64,000 nt of DNA from Tardiphaga alba (GCF_018279705.1 NZ_CP036498.1:620001-684000), one strand, 5' to 3'; positions 1-9,270 are shown, counted from the first letter of the stretch. Translations and numbers: made by a program. The notes: generated by a model not told the origin, from the sequence alone.

Positions 1-8
1 TCGAATAC

Positions 9-779
9 ATGTACGAGAATGATCGCAAGGCGTGGATCCGCTATCCGCCGCCGCGCTGGATCTGGCGTGGTACCGCCATCTGCGGCATTCCCGGCGAAGT
101 CTCGCGCGCGATGCTGCGCGGTTGGCACGCGAATAACGGTGTCGCGCTCGGCAATCTCCGTCTCGGCTTTGTCTGCACCAAGCAGAGCGTCGATGGACAG
201 GATGGGCTCGAGGGCTATTACTGCGAATACGATCACGATCTGGAGATCGACCAGCGCCTCGTTTTCGCGCGGCATCTGGAAGCGCCGCCTTTTGATCCCG
301 CCAAGGCGCCAGCACTTCCCGTCGACAGCTGGCCGAAATCGCGGCTGGAAAAGGCCTATCGCAATTATGCGATGGAATATGTCCGCACCGCTGCGCCGGT
401 TGCCGTGCAGCTCTTCGGTCCCGATGATGCCGGCTATTTGCTGCGTCTCACCGGCAAGCTGATCGGCATGCAGTATTACGACGAGGTTGCTGCCAGCTTC
501 GGCATGGCGCGCGGCGATGCCACGACCTTTGTGGAGTTCTTCACGGCTCTGCTCGCCGCACAGGATGACGAGTTCGGCATCGACAAATCCGCCGGCTCAA
601 TCGCTGTCCAGCAGAAAACCTGGAAGCTGATGGATGGCGTGACCGACGCCCATCCTGCCTGCGCGGAGCTTCTGCGCGGACTCGTCGAAGGCCTCGCTGC
701 GGGCTGTGGCCGCAACATTCCCGTCACCATGACCGCAGAGCGGAACGGTGCGCGGCCGTTCACCTGGGTGATCGGCTAG
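9..779 (+). CDS. Unrecognised conserved-looking protein, possibly 5'-truncated by the window edge
   Basis: A 256-residue soluble protein with no signal peptide or membrane segment and no motif that I recognise. It is rich in aromatic residues near the N-terminus (several Trp and Tyr in the first 25 residues), and its C-terminal half looks helical. The two codons visible before the ATG are open and no ribosome binding site can be seen, so translation may begin before position 1. It is followed by a degenerate palindromic repeat. Codon usage is typical of the neighbours, so it is probably a real gene, but no function is proposed. Confidence 0.6.
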   Translation: MYENDRKAWIRYPPPRWIWRGTAICGIPGEVSRAMLRGWHANNGVALGNLRLGFVCTKQSVDGQDGLEGYYCEYDHDLEIDQRLVFARHLEAPPFDPAKAPALPVDSWPKSRLEKAYRNYAMEYVRTAAPVAVQLFGPDDAGYLLRLTGKLIGMQYYDEVAASFGMARGDATTFVEFFTALLAAQDDEFGIDKSAGSIAVQQKTWKLMDGVTDAHPACAELLRGLVEGLAAGCGRNIPVTMTAERNGARPFTWVIG

Positions 780-789
780 GCGCTGATCC

Positions 790-877
790 GTAGCCTGCAT
801 GAAGCGCAGCGTAATGCAGGGACGGGCGAGATGTTGAAACGCCGGTCCCGGATTGCGCTGCGCTCCATCCGAGCTAC
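790..877. repeat. Degenerate GTAG...CTAC palindromic element (REPIN family A, copy 1)
   Basis: This is an 88 bp element beginning GTAG and ending CTAC. It is a diverged relative of the four 89 bp copies near 22.9, 24.8, 35.8 and 39.5 kb. The right half (ATTGCGCTGCGCTCCATCC) matches the family closely. The left half has drifted to CCTGCATGAAGCGCAGCG, but its partner is TGCAGGG rather than ATCCGGG, so the left hairpin can still form. Confidence 0.75.
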
Positions 878-1010
878 GCGCCTGAGCTATTCCCCCATAT
901 TGCAGTGCAAATCGCCCGGCGCCCATGCATCACGCGCGTATGGCGCCTGCCGTGAACGGTGCTAGGAAGACTGTGTCCGGCGTTCGAGACCGGATAATCA
1001 GGGAGACTGC

Positions 1011-2456
1011 ATGTCCGAGGTCGTGCTCGCCGAACGCCCATTGGTCGATGGCGACAAACCACCGCTCCCCGAGCTGACCGCGCCCGCCAAGAACCCGCTG
1101 CTCGATCACGCGATCCTGCCGACCTTGCTGCGCCTCGCCTGGCCGAATGTGGTCGCGCTTTCGGCCGGTACGATCGTCGTCATCTTCGAGACCACCTATA
1201 TCGGCCGGCTCGGCACCGAGGCGCTGGCCGCCATGGCGTTGGTGTTCCCCTTTGTCATGCTGACCATGACCATGTCCGGCGGCGCCATGGGTGGTGGCGT
1301 TTCCTCCGCCATCGCCCGCGCGCTCGGCGCCGGCGACCAGCAGCGCGCCGATACGCTGGCCGGCCATGCATTGCTGATTGGCGTCTGTTTCGGACTCACT
1401 TTCACCGTCGGCATGCTGATCTTCGGCTCGGCGCTGCTGCAGCTGCTGGGCGGTCGCGGCAATGTGCTGAGCCAGGCGCTCGGCTACATCACCATCTTCT
1501 TTGCCGGTGGCGTCATCCCCTGGCTGATGAACACTTTTGCGGCGATCCTGCGCGGCACCGGCAATATGAAGATGCCCTCCGCCATGCAGACGTCATCTGC
1601 GGGCCTGCAAATCGTTCTCGGCGGCACGCTTGGCCTCGGCCTCGGCCCGATCCCGCAATTCGGCATGCCCGGCGTTGCCGCCGGCACGCTGACGGCCTTC
1701 GCCATCGGTGCGGGCGTCATGGGCTGGTACGTGTTTTCCGGCCGCGCGCGGGTGCGGCCGACACTGAACGGCTTCCGGATCGAGCGCGGCATGTTCTTCG
1801 ACATCCTGAAAGTCGGCGCCATCGCCTGTTTCAATCCGCTGCAGGGCGTGCTCACGCTGCTGATCTTCACCCATATGCTGGCGCATTACGGCACCGAGGT
1901 GCTGGCCGGCTACGGCATCGGCGCGCGGCTCGAATTCATGCTGACCACGTTGGCTTTCGCGGTCGGTATCGCTTCAGTGCCCATTGTCGGCATGGCCATC
2001 GGCGCCGGCCGCATCGCCCGTGCACGGCGTATCGCCTGGACCGGCTGCGCCATCGCGTTCACCGTGGTCGGCCTGCTCGGCACGCTGATCGCGATCTATC
2101 CGCATGTCTGGGTCAATCTGTTCACCAATGACCCCGGCGTGCGCGAGGCCAGCCGCGCCTATCTCGCCACCTGCGCGCCGATGTACGCGTTTCTCGGCCT
2201 CGCCACGGTGAGCTATTTCTCATCGCAAGGTGCCGCAAAGGTGCTCGGTCCCGTGCTCGCGCAAACCGCGCGTCTCGGCTTCGTCTGCGCCGGCGGCTGG
2301 TATCTGCTGTCTATCGACGCGCCGGCCACCAGCTTCTTCTGGCTCGCTGCAGCGTCCATGGTGTTGCTCGGCGTGCTCTCCGTGCTCGCAGTGGTGCTGA
2401 CGCGCTGGGGCCCCAAGTCGGGGCCGGTGCCCGAGGTGAGACCTGCGCTGTCCTAG
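1011..2456 (+). CDS. MATE family efflux transporter
   Basis: This is a 481-residue inner-membrane multidrug/toxin exporter of the MATE family, which moves cationic or hydrophobic compounds outward in exchange for H+ or Na+. About 35 polar residues precede twelve predicted hydrophobic segments arranged as two pseudo-symmetric halves. The first helix region (LLRLAWPNVVALSAGTIV) and the segment around GTEALAAMALVFP are typical of the family. Length is slightly above the usual 440-460. The gene stands alone; its stop overlaps the end of the convergent SRPBCC gene by 4 bp. The substrate cannot be told from sequence. A second, distinct MATE gene lies at 22.96-24.29 kb. Confidence 0.9.
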   Translation: MSEVVLAERPLVDGDKPPLPELTAPAKNPLLDHAILPTLLRLAWPNVVALSAGTIVVIFETTYIGRLGTEALAAMALVFPFVMLTMTMSGGAMGGGVSSAIARALGAGDQQRADTLAGHALLIGVCFGLTFTVGMLIFGSALLQLLGGRGNVLSQALGYITIFFAGGVIPWLMNTFAAILRGTGNMKMPSAMQTSSAGLQIVLGGTLGLGLGPIPQFGMPGVAAGTLTAFAIGAGVMGWYVFSGRARVRPTLNGFRIERGMFFDILKVGAIACFNPLQGVLTLLIFTHMLAHYGTEVLAGYGIGARLEFMLTTLAFAVGIASVPIVGMAIGAGRIARARRIAWTGCAIAFTVVGLLGTLIAIYPHVWVNLFTNDPGVREASRAYLATCAPMYAFLGLATVSYFSSQGAAKVLGPVLAQTARLGFVCAGGWYLLSIDAPATSFFWLAAASMVLLGVLSVLAVVLTRWGPKSGPVPEVRPALS

Positions 2457-2860
2457 CGGGACGCGTTCCGGAAGTGGTTCGCCATCGCAGCGAGCCCGAT
2501 ATCCATCTGCGTGCTCACATAGCCTGCAACCTCGTTGGGCAGCAGGTCGGCTGCCCATTCGAGCCGGCAGCGATCCGGTCCGTCCGCCGTCACCACCACC
2601 GATGCGCTATGCTGGGTAATGCGCTCGTTCCTGACAGCATAGACGAAGCGCCGCCGCGCATGGTCGCAATCGACCAGCGTTTCCTCCACCACCGTGCCAT
2701 TGCCGAATGTGACAACACGGACATCGCCCTCGACTTTGGTATCCGTAACGAAACCCGGCACTAGCCGTGTATGTAGCGCGCCGAAATCCGCGACCGCCGC
2801 CCAGACCTCGCCGGCCGGTGCGTCGAGTGAAACCGTCTTGTGAATGGCAGCCATGTCCAT
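2453..2860 (-). CDS. SRPBCC (START-like) family protein
   Basis: This is a 135-residue protein of the SRPBCC fold, a beta-sheet cavity that binds small hydrophobic ligands (polyketide cyclase/dehydrase-like branch). The pattern of an N-terminal strand ending in PAGEVWAAVADFGALH, followed by a basic loop, central strands and a long C-terminal amphipathic helix, fits this fold. It lies 27 bp downstream of the AraC regulator and is probably the last gene of the ogt-araC operon. The ligand is unknown. Confidence 0.8.
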   Translation of the reverse strand: MDMAAIHKTVSLDAPAGEVWAAVADFGALHTRLVPGFVTDTKVEGDVRVVTFGNGTVVEETLVDCDHARRRFVYAVRNERITQHSASVVVTADGPDRCRLEWAADLLPNEVAGYVSTQMDIGLAAMANHFRNASR

Positions 2861-2887
2861 CTCCTTGAGGGGCTGGACAGGACCTAA

Positions 2888-3730
2888 TCAGTGCAGCGCC
2901 AGCCGTTCTTGGAAAATCTTGCGGTCGCCCTTCGAGGCCTGCCGGAATGCGCGCGGCGACACGCCGGCCGCACGATGGAAACTGCGCACGAAGTTCGAGA
3001 GATCGCCGAAGCCGACATCGAAGGCAATATCGGTGACGGGGCTGTCGGTCTCTGCCAGCAGCCGTGCCGCTTGGCGCAGCCGCGAGCGCACCAGATATTG
3101 ATGCGGCGTCACGCCAAGCGCATCACGGAACATGCGCAGGAAATGGAACGGACTGACGCCCGCCTGCTGGGCCGCAGCATCCAGATCGATCTCTTCGGCT
3201 GAATGTGCGGTAATCCACATGGCCGTCTCCACCGCACGACGACGATCGCGGGTGCTGATCGTGGCCTGCCTGCGCGCCTTGCCTGACACGACATCAACCA
3301 GCCGCGCCGCAAAGGCCTGCCCGATTTCGTCAAGTCCGAGATCGCTATGTTGCTCCGCCACCGCCTGTGCCAGCTCGCCCAGTGTCATCAATTCCGCCAG
3401 CGGCGCCGCGCTGCCCTGCCGCCATACCGACAGGTCGTCGCCGATCAGATCGATCACCTCCGGCGCGAACGAGAATGAAAGGCACTCATCGCCGCCCGCA
3501 TGATGTTCGTGATGGCACACATATTCCTCGCCCGGCGCGCCGATCAGCACGGCGCCGGTGATCAGCTCATGCGACCGCCCGCGGCAGCGACAGCCAAAAC
3601 TGCCCTTGCGCACATAGGAGATGGAGTGACTGGCATGTTGTTCGGTGAATGGCACATCGTCCGGTCCCGCCGTGCAACGATAGTCCATCACGGTGATGCC
3701 GCTGCCTTCGAAGAGCATGTGCGCTTGCAT
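2888..3730 (-). CDS. AraC family transcriptional regulator
   Basis: This is a 280-residue regulator with an N-terminal cupin-like sensor domain of about 110 residues containing several Cys and His residues ([21 protein letters not shown]), then a C-terminal AraC-type double helix-turn-helix over residues 175-270. The second HTH carries the usual [20 protein letters not shown] signature. It starts 9 bp after the ogt stop, so the two genes are co-transcribed. The Cys/His-rich sensor could bind metal or react with a ligand, but this is inference. An alternative start lies 12 bp downstream at MLFEG. Confidence 0.88.
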   Translation of the reverse strand: MQAHMLFEGSGITVMDYRCTAGPDDVPFTEQHASHSISYVRKGSFGCRCRGRSHELITGAVLIGAPGEEYVCHHEHHAGGDECLSFSFAPEVIDLIGDDLSVWRQGSAAPLAELMTLGELAQAVAEQHSDLGLDEIGQAFAARLVDVVSGKARRQATISTRDRRRAVETAMWITAHSAEEIDLDAAAQQAGVSPFHFLRMFRDALGVTPHQYLVRSRLRQAARLLAETDSPVTDIAFDVGFGDLSNFVRSFHRAAGVSPRAFRQASKGDRKIFQERLALH

Positions 3731-3739
3731 GCGTGAAAG

Positions 3740-4318
3740 CTAACCCTGCGGACGCGGCGGGGCAACCGACAGCAATGCATCGAACAGATTCGTCGCGCGC
3801 CCGGGCATGGCGCCTTCGATCGAGAGAAGCCGTGATTTGGTGACGATGCCGGCATTGCCGGCAAAGCCGGATGTCTGCCCGGCGGCCACGATGGCGCGAT
3901 GGCAGGGGACGATGATGGCGAAGGGATTGCGCGCGACGGCGTTGGTCACGGCATTGATGGCGCCGCTGGTGTAAAGGCTCGCCGCGATCTCGGCATAGGT
4001 CCGGGTTTCGCCGCGCGGGATCTGGCGGATCGCGTGATAGACCCGGCAATTGAAGTCCGGCAGGTCATATGTATCGAGCGTGATATCAGAGAGATCGACC
4101 GCATAGCCGTCCAGCAGTGCGGTGATGCCGTCAATGGCGTGATGAACGTCTGGCGGCGGCTGCAACTCCCGGGCACCGGGAAACTGTTGCAGCAGGCGTC
4201 GTCGTGTGTCGAGTTCGCGTGCTTCCGGCAACTGGACGCCAAAAATCCCGGCCTGGCTCCATGCGATGCCGCACCGGCCCACCGACGTATCGAAGGTCGT
4301 ATATCCCAGCCCTGCCAT
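3740..4318 (-). CDS. ogt: Methylated-DNA--[protein]-cysteine S-methyltransferase
   Basis: This is a 192-residue suicide DNA-repair protein that transfers the alkyl group of O6-methylguanine to its own cysteine. The active-site motif PCHR is at residues 138-141 (acceptor Cys139), preceded by the helix-turn-helix region containing RGETRTYAEIAA, and the Asn/Arg finger segment (AVTNAVARNP) is present. The domain before it (residues 1-85) is the variable N-terminal lobe. It heads an operon with an AraC regulator and an SRPBCC protein. Ada proteins fuse the AraC and methyltransferase parts, so the arrangement recalls a split adaptive-response module, although the AraC sensor here is not the Ada zinc domain. 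Confidence 0.9.
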   Translation of the reverse strand: MAGLGYTTFDTSVGRCGIAWSQAGIFGVQLPEARELDTRRRLLQQFPGARELQPPPDVHHAIDGITALLDGYAVDLSDITLDTYDLPDFNCRVYHAIRQIPRGETRTYAEIAASLYTSGAINAVTNAVARNPFAIIVPCHRAIVAAGQTSGFAGNAGIVTKSRLLSIEGAMPGRATNLFDALLSVAPPRPQG

Positions 4319-4456
4319 CCCGGCCGGGATGTTAGCAGGCCAATGCGTTTCGCCAACCGGAAATTGCGGGGCGACCGGGTTTCCCCCGGCCGCAACGGCC
4401 CGGCGGCGCAGAGATACCTTGGCGGATCACCGATCCTCGGCTAGACCAGTGGGCAT

Positions 4457-4530
4457 GCGGGCGTAGTTCAATGGTAGAACGGCAGCTTCCCAAGCTGCAT
4501 ACGCGGGTTCGATTCCCGCCGTCCGCTCCA
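4457..4530 (+). tRNA. tRNA-Gly (anticodon CCC)
   Basis: This is a 74-nt cloverleaf with an encoded CCA end. The acceptor arm GCGGGCG pairs with CGTCCGC (one G-U pair). The anticodon stem GCAGC/GCTGC encloses the loop TTCCCAA, giving anticodon CCC, which reads GGG. The T-arm contains GGTTCGATTCC. The gene stands alone and is convergent with the aldehyde dehydrogenase gene, whose stop is 8 bp away. Confidence 0.96.
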
Positions 4531-4537
4531 AGCCCCT

Positions 4538-5989
4538 TCAGATCGGATAATGCTGCGGCCCCGTTTCGATGGTGATCCAGCGCAGTTCCGTGAATTCGGC
4601 GATCCCCGCCTTACCGCCGAAACGGCCATAGCCTGACGCCTTGGTTCCGCCGAACGGCATCTGCGCCTCGTCATGCACGGTGGCGCCATTGACGTGGCAG
4701 ATGCCGGATTCGATGCGCTTGGCTACTGTCAGCGCACGGGCGATGTCGCGGCCGAACACCGAGGCCGAGAGGCCATATTCGGTATCATTGGCGACGCGCA
4801 CGGCTTCGTCCACGCCGTCCACCCGCACCACGCTCACGATCGGGCCGAACGATTCCTCGCCATAGATACGCATCGACGACGTCACGTGATCGAGCACCGT
4901 GGCGGACATCAGCGTGCCTTCGACGCGCCCGCCGGCGACGACCCGCGCGCCCTTGCCCACGGCGTCCTTGATCAGTGCCTGCATGCGATCGGCTGCACTC
5001 GCATCGATCAGCGAGCCCAGCGGCGCATTGCCCTGGCGGGGATCGCCGGCCACCAGCTGCTCGGCCTTGACCGCGAGCTTGGACACAAAGGCGTCCGCCA
5101 CGTTGCGATCCACCACGAGGCGCTCGGTGGACATGCAGATCTGCCCTTGATTCATGAAAGCGCCGAAGGCTGACGCGGCAACGGCTGCATCGAGATCGGC
5201 ATCCTCCAGCACGACCAGCGGCGCTTTGCCACCGAGTTCGAGCAGCACCGGCTTGAGATGCGTCGCCGCCGTCTGCGCGATGAGTCGGCCGACGCGGGTC
5301 GAGCCCGTAAAGTTGATCCGCCGCACGGCCGGGTGCGCGATCAGGGCTTCGATCAGCGCCGGCGCATCGTCCGGCGCGTTGGTGATGACATTCATCACGC
5401 CGGGCGGCAGGCCGGCCTCGCGCAGGCATTCGCCGATCAGGCGATGCGTGCCGGGGCAGATCTCCGATGCCTTCAGGATCACCGTATTGCCGCAGGCCAG
5501 CGGCAACGCCACGGCGCGAACGCCGAGGATCACCGGCGCATTCCACGGCGCGATGCTGAGCACCACGCCGGCCGGCTGGCGCACCGCCATAGAAATGCAG
5601 CCGGGCTTGTCGGACGGAATCACCTCGCCGGAGATCTGCGTCGTCATCGCTGCGGCTTCGCGCAGCATGCCGGACGCGAGATGCACGTTGAAGCCGGCCC
5701 AGCCAGCTGTCGCACCGGTCTCGGCAGCCATCAGGGCGATGAATTCAGGCGCCCGGCTGGCGAGGATGTCCGCCGCCTTGAGCAGGATCGCCCGCCGTGC
5801 GCCCGGTCCCGTTGCCGACCAGGCCGGGAAAGCCGCCGCAGCAGCATCGGCCGCGCGCTTCGCATCGGCGATCGTGGCTGCGGCCCCGCGCGATGCGACA
5901 TCGCCGGTGATCGGATTGAGGCGGTCGAATGTGGCGCCGCCGCTGGCTTGCGCGTCTTCGTTCTCGATCAGGAGGTTGATGATGTTCAT
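4538..5989 (-). CDS. Aldehyde dehydrogenase, aromatic-aldehyde (salicylaldehyde/vanillin) type
   Basis: This is a 483-residue NAD(P)+-dependent aldehyde dehydrogenase, oxidising an aldehyde to its acid in the cytoplasm. The general-base glutamate lies in LELGGKAP and the catalytic cysteine in GQICMSTERL; the cofactor loop is FTGSTRVG. The GQICMSTERLVV block is typical of the salicylaldehyde, benzaldehyde and vanillin dehydrogenase branch. The ATG follows an AGGAGATC ribosome site. The gene sits 39 bp after livF and appears to be the last gene of the Liv-type operon, so the transporter may import an aromatic compound whose aldehyde intermediate this enzyme oxidises. The substrate is inferred from family and context only. 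Confidence 0.88.
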   Translation of the reverse strand: MNIINLLIENEDAQASGGATFDRLNPITGDVASRGAAATIADAKRAADAAAAAFPAWSATGPGARRAILLKAADILASRAPEFIALMAAETGATAGWAGFNVHLASGMLREAAAMTTQISGEVIPSDKPGCISMAVRQPAGVVLSIAPWNAPVILGVRAVALPLACGNTVILKASEICPGTHRLIGECLREAGLPPGVMNVITNAPDDAPALIEALIAHPAVRRINFTGSTRVGRLIAQTAATHLKPVLLELGGKAPLVVLEDADLDAAVAASAFGAFMNQGQICMSTERLVVDRNVADAFVSKLAVKAEQLVAGDPRQGNAPLGSLIDASAADRMQALIKDAVGKGARVVAGGRVEGTLMSATVLDHVTSSMRIYGEESFGPIVSVVRVDGVDEAVRVANDTEYGLSASVFGRDIARALTVAKRIESGICHVNGATVHDEAQMPFGGTKASGYGRFGGKAGIAEFTELRWITIETGPQHYPI

Positions 5990-6028
5990 GGCGATCTCCT
6001 CGGTTGATGGGTGATGAAAGACGGCGTT

Positions 6029-6742
6029 CTAAGTGAGCCCGCCGAGATAGGCGCGACGCACGGAATCGTCGGATTGCAGCTCAGCGGCCGAGCCGCTGCC
6101 GGATACCTTGCCGTTCTCGATGACGTAGCCGCGATCGGCGATCAGCAGGCTCTCGCGCGCATTCTGCTCGACCATCAAGAGTCCCATGCCGGTCTCGCGA
6201 ATGCGGCTGATGGCAGCGAACAGCTCCTTCACCAGCAGCGGCGAGAGGCCGAGCGAGGGTTCGTCCAGCAACAGCATCTCCGGATTGGACATCAGCGCGC
6301 GGCCGATGGCGACCATCTGCTGCTCGCCGCCGCTCATGGTGCGCACCACCTGCTTCATGCGCTCGCCAAGGCGCGGAAACAGCGCCAGCACCTTGTCGCG
6401 CTGCGCTGCCTCGATGGCCCGCGCGCGCTTCGGATTGGCGCCCATCAGCAGATTTTCGGCCACCGTCAGTTCGCCGAACACGCCGCGGCCTTCGGGCACC
6501 AAAGCCAAGCCGCTCTCGACGATCAGGTGCGCAGGCAGCGCGGACAAGTCACTGCCGTCCAGTCTCACCTGCTTGCCCGGCCCGCATTTGACGAGGCCGG
6601 CAATGGCCTTCAGCAGCGACGATTTGCCGGCACCATTCGCGCCGAGGATCACAACGATCTCGCCGCGCTTCACGGTCAGCGCCGCATCGCTGAGCGCGCG
6701 ATGCTGGCCGAAACTGACATTGATCCCCGAGACCTCAAGCAT
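6029..6742 (-). CDS. livF: Branched-chain amino acid-type ABC transporter, ATP-binding protein LivF
   Basis: This is a 237-residue cytoplasmic ATPase. The Walker A motif is GANGAGKSS (about residues 34-42), the signature is MSGGEQQM, and Walker B runs into LLLDEPSLGLSP, followed by the switch histidine region. Length and the ending (AYLGG) are those of LivF. Its start overlaps the end of livG by 8 bp, implying translational coupling. It pairs with LivG to drive the LivH/LivM channel. In this operon the ligand is probably not a branched-chain amino acid, given the linked aldehyde dehydrogenase. Confidence 0.93.
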   Translation of the reverse strand: MLEVSGINVSFGQHRALSDAALTVKRGEIVVILGANGAGKSSLLKAIAGLVKCGPGKQVRLDGSDLSALPAHLIVESGLALVPEGRGVFGELTVAENLLMGANPKRARAIEAAQRDKVLALFPRLGERMKQVVRTMSGGEQQMVAIGRALMSNPEMLLLDEPSLGLSPLLVKELFAAISRIRETGMGLLMVEQNARESLLIADRGYVIENGKVSGSGSAAELQSDDSVRRAYLGGLT

Positions 6743-7463
6743 GCTGCGGCGCTCCGAGATAGGCTTCGATCACCGCGGGATCATTCAGCACGGCATCGGT
6801 CGGACCATCGGCGATGCGCCGCCCGCTGCTCATGACGACGCAGCGGCTGCAGAGTGAACGGATCGCATCCATCACATGCTCGACCATCAGGATGGAGAGG
6901 CCTTCATCCTTCAAGGAGCGGATCAGCGCGATGCCGATCAGGAGCTCCGATGGATTGAGCCCGGCTAGCCACTCATCCAGCAACAGCACGCGCGGGCGCA
7001 GCGCCAGCGCACGCGCGAGTTCGAGCCGCTTGCGGTCGATATAAGTGAGCTCGGATGCCGGACGATCGCTATGACCGGCAAGGCCGACGCGAGCGAGGAG
7101 GTCTTCAACAGATCCGCCGCCCTCACGGTGATTGAACGACAGCCCCGCTCGCACATTGTCGCCGCAGGTCATGCCATCGAGCACGCGTACGAGTTGGAAC
7201 GTGCGCGCCACGCCAAGCCGAGCGATCTTGAAAGTCGGCCATCCCGCAATGTCGGTATCACCGAGCATGACGCTGCCGGCATCGGGCCGCAGCACGCCGG
7301 AGATCAGATTGATTGCCGTGGTCTTGCCTGATCCGTTCGGCCCGAGCAGGCCGACGATTTCGCCGGCATGAACGGTCAAGCCCATCTCGTTGACCGCGAC
7401 GAGACCGCCGAAGCGGCGGGTCAGGCCCTCGATTTTCAGGACGGGTGTGTTGGTGGAGGTCAT
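6735..7463 (-). CDS. livG: Branched-chain amino acid-type ABC transporter, ATP-binding protein LivG
   Basis: This is a 242-residue ATPase partner of LivF. Walker A is GPNGSGKTT and Walker B is VLLLDEWLAGLNP. The ABC signature is unusual: where most LivG proteins read LSYGQ, this one reads LTYID followed by RKRLELARALAL. The start was taken as the ATG of MTSTNTPVLK, which overlaps the livM stop as ATGA; the frame stays open far upstream but that part is antisense-like and is not coding. It energises import through LivH/LivM. Confidence 0.92.
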   Translation of the reverse strand: MTSTNTPVLKIEGLTRRFGGLVAVNEMGLTVHAGEIVGLLGPNGSGKTTAINLISGVLRPDAGSVMLGDTDIAGWPTFKIARLGVARTFQLVRVLDGMTCGDNVRAGLSFNHREGGGSVEDLLARVGLAGHSDRPASELTYIDRKRLELARALALRPRVLLLDEWLAGLNPSELLIGIALIRSLKDEGLSILMVEHVMDAIRSLCSRCVVMSSGRRIADGPTDAVLNDPAVIEAYLGAPQHA

Positions 7464-8404
7464 GCGCCGCTCCTCTTTTTTTCGGAGCCGCTTCGCATCC
7501 CCTTGAATCGATCGACCAACCCAACCACGCCGGACGGCAGGGCATAGACGATCAGCAGAAACACCACGCCCATGATCAATGTCGATGTGCTGGGAAACCG
7601 CGCCGACAGGAATTCGAATAGAAGCGTCAGCGGGATGGCGCCGAGCGCCGGGCCCCAGAAGCGATGCGCGCCGCCGAGCAGCGCCATGATCACGACCTCG
7701 AACGAGATCGTGGCGTTGAAGGCAATGGACGGTTCGATATAGGTCCAGCGCGGCGCCATGATCGCGCCCACCAGCGTCATGAACACCGCCGAGATCACGA
7801 ACAGTGCGACCTTGGCGAAGGTGACGTTGATGCCGCAATGCCGCGCCACCGTCTCGTCCTCGCCGATGATCCGCAGCGCGAAGCCGAGCCTCGAGCAGGC
7901 GATCAGCCAGCCCGTGGCGAACACGATGACCGCCAGCGCCAGGAGCTGCCAGTAGATGTCCTGCTGGCTGATATCGAGGAAGATGTAGCGGCCGAGCACG
8001 CGGCTCTTGTTGACCTCGAACCACACCACGAGCTGCTTCACCAATTCGGCCAGGCCGAAGGTGAAGATGACAAAATGCACGCCGCTCAATCGCAAGGTCG
8101 AGAGACCGACGATGGCAGACGTCACCGCGCCGATCAGCGCGGCGACCAGCAGCACAAGCGGCCATGCCAGCTGCTCGCCCAGCACCGCCACCGTATAGGC
8201 GCCGACGCCGAAGAAGGCTGTCGTCGCCAGGGAGACGTAGCGCGTCGGGCCGGAAAACATGCCCCAGGCGGTGGCGAGGATCGTGAATTGCAGCAGCGTG
8301 ATGCCGAGCGCGAGATGATAGGCATCGACGAGCGATGGCAGCACTGCGAGGCAAGCAATGGCGGCGAGCCCGGCGCCGCCGATGAGAAGCTGGGATCCGG
8401 TCAC
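7460..8404 (-). CDS. livM: Branched-chain amino acid-type ABC transporter permease LivM
   Basis: This is a 314-residue inner-membrane permease with about nine hydrophobic segments. It contains the LivM-type stretch LATTAFFGVGAYTVAVL and the cytoplasmic coupling loop GEDETVARHCGINVTFAKV. The start is a GTG at 8404 whose bases overlap the livH stop (GTGA), and the livM stop overlaps the livG ATG in the same way, so translation of livH, livM and livG is likely coupled. The frame remains open upstream across livH, but that region is the shadow of livH. Confidence 0.92.
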   Translation of the reverse strand: MTGSQLLIGGAGLAAIACLAVLPSLVDAYHLALGITLLQFTILATAWGMFSGPTRYVSLATTAFFGVGAYTVAVLGEQLAWPLVLLVAALIGAVTSAIVGLSTLRLSGVHFVIFTFGLAELVKQLVVWFEVNKSRVLGRYIFLDISQQDIYWQLLALAVIVFATGWLIACSRLGFALRIIGEDETVARHCGINVTFAKVALFVISAVFMTLVGAIMAPRWTYIEPSIAFNATISFEVVIMALLGGAHRFWGPALGAIPLTLLFEFLSARFPSTSTLIMGVVFLLIVYALPSGVVGLVDRFKGMRSGSEKKRSGA

Positions 8405-9270
8405 TGGCGCGCCCTCCCGAAAATGCCGGCGGGCTTCACAAGGAGAACACCGAGGAACAGCGCGAAATTGACGGCGATGGTCAGGCCGGGATCGATATAG
8501 GTGGCGACCAGCGCCTCGCTGAGGCCGAGCAGCACGCCGGCGACGAGACAGCCCATCAGATTGCCGATGCCGCCCATCACGACGACGATCAGCGCCTTCA
8601 TGGTGAAGACTACGCCGGACGTGGCGCTGAAGGTGAGGAACATGCTGATCAGCACGCCGGCCGCAGCGACCAGCGCGCCACCGACGGCAAAGGCCAGCGC
8701 CGACAGCTGCGGGACATTGATCGCCACCAGCGGGGCGACATTGGGATCGACAGCGACAGCGCGGATGGAGGTGCCGATGCGCGTGCGCGTCAAAATCAGA
8801 TACAGCACGGTGCCTAGCACGACAGCGAGTGCAAAGGCGACCAGACGGTTCATCGCCAGCACCTCGCCGACCAAGGTCACCGGAATGGCGAGGAACGAAT
8901 AGCTGAAATAGGCACCGCCGAACATCGTGAGCAGAGTACCCTGCACGATGAACATCAGGCCGAAGGTGGCAAGAATGCTGTCCACCTCCAGCGCGTCGCG
9001 CGTACGGGCGCGGCGCACCAAGGGCGTCAGGAAAATCTTGTAGAGCAAGAGGCTCACGACGAAGCTGACGGGAACGACCACCACGAGACCGACCAGCGGA
9101 TTCACCGCCCAGCCGGTGAACAGCAGATAGGACGCAAAGGCCGAGCCGATCAGGAATTCGCCGTAAGCGAGATTCATGATCCGCGCCACGCCATATTGGA
9201 GCGTCAGCCCCATGGCGATGAGCGCATACATTCCGCCCAGCACGAGGCCGGTGAGCAACGCGTTCGTCAT
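8401..9270 (-). CDS. livH: Branched-chain amino acid-type ABC transporter permease LivH
   Basis: This is a 289-residue inner-membrane permease with eight or so hydrophobic segments, starting MTNALLTGLVLGGMYALIA. It contains the LivH hallmark YGVARIMNLAYGEFL and the coupling helix region RTRIGTSIRAVAVDPNVA. It is the first permease gene of the operon and lies 66 bp downstream of the binding-protein gene, with a strong hairpin in between. Confidence 0.93.
   Translation of the reverse strand: MTNALLTGLVLGGMYALIAMGLTLQYGVARIMNLAYGEFLIGSAFASYLLFTGWAVNPLVGLVVVVPVSFVVSLLLYKIFLTPLVRRARTRDALEVDSILATFGLMFIVQGTLLTMFGGAYFSYSFLAIPVTLVGEVLAMNRLVAFALAVVLGTVLYLILTRTRIGTSIRAVAVDPNVAPLVAINVPQLSALAFAVGGALVAAAGVLISMFLTFSATSGVVFTMKALIVVVMGGIGNLMGCLVAGVLLGLSEALVATYIDPGLTIAVNFALFLGVLLVKPAGIFGRARQ

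Noticed and set aside
7464..8354. N-terminal extension of LivG across livM
   Set aside because: It is a shifted frame of livM. The LivG fold starts at MTSTNTPVLK.
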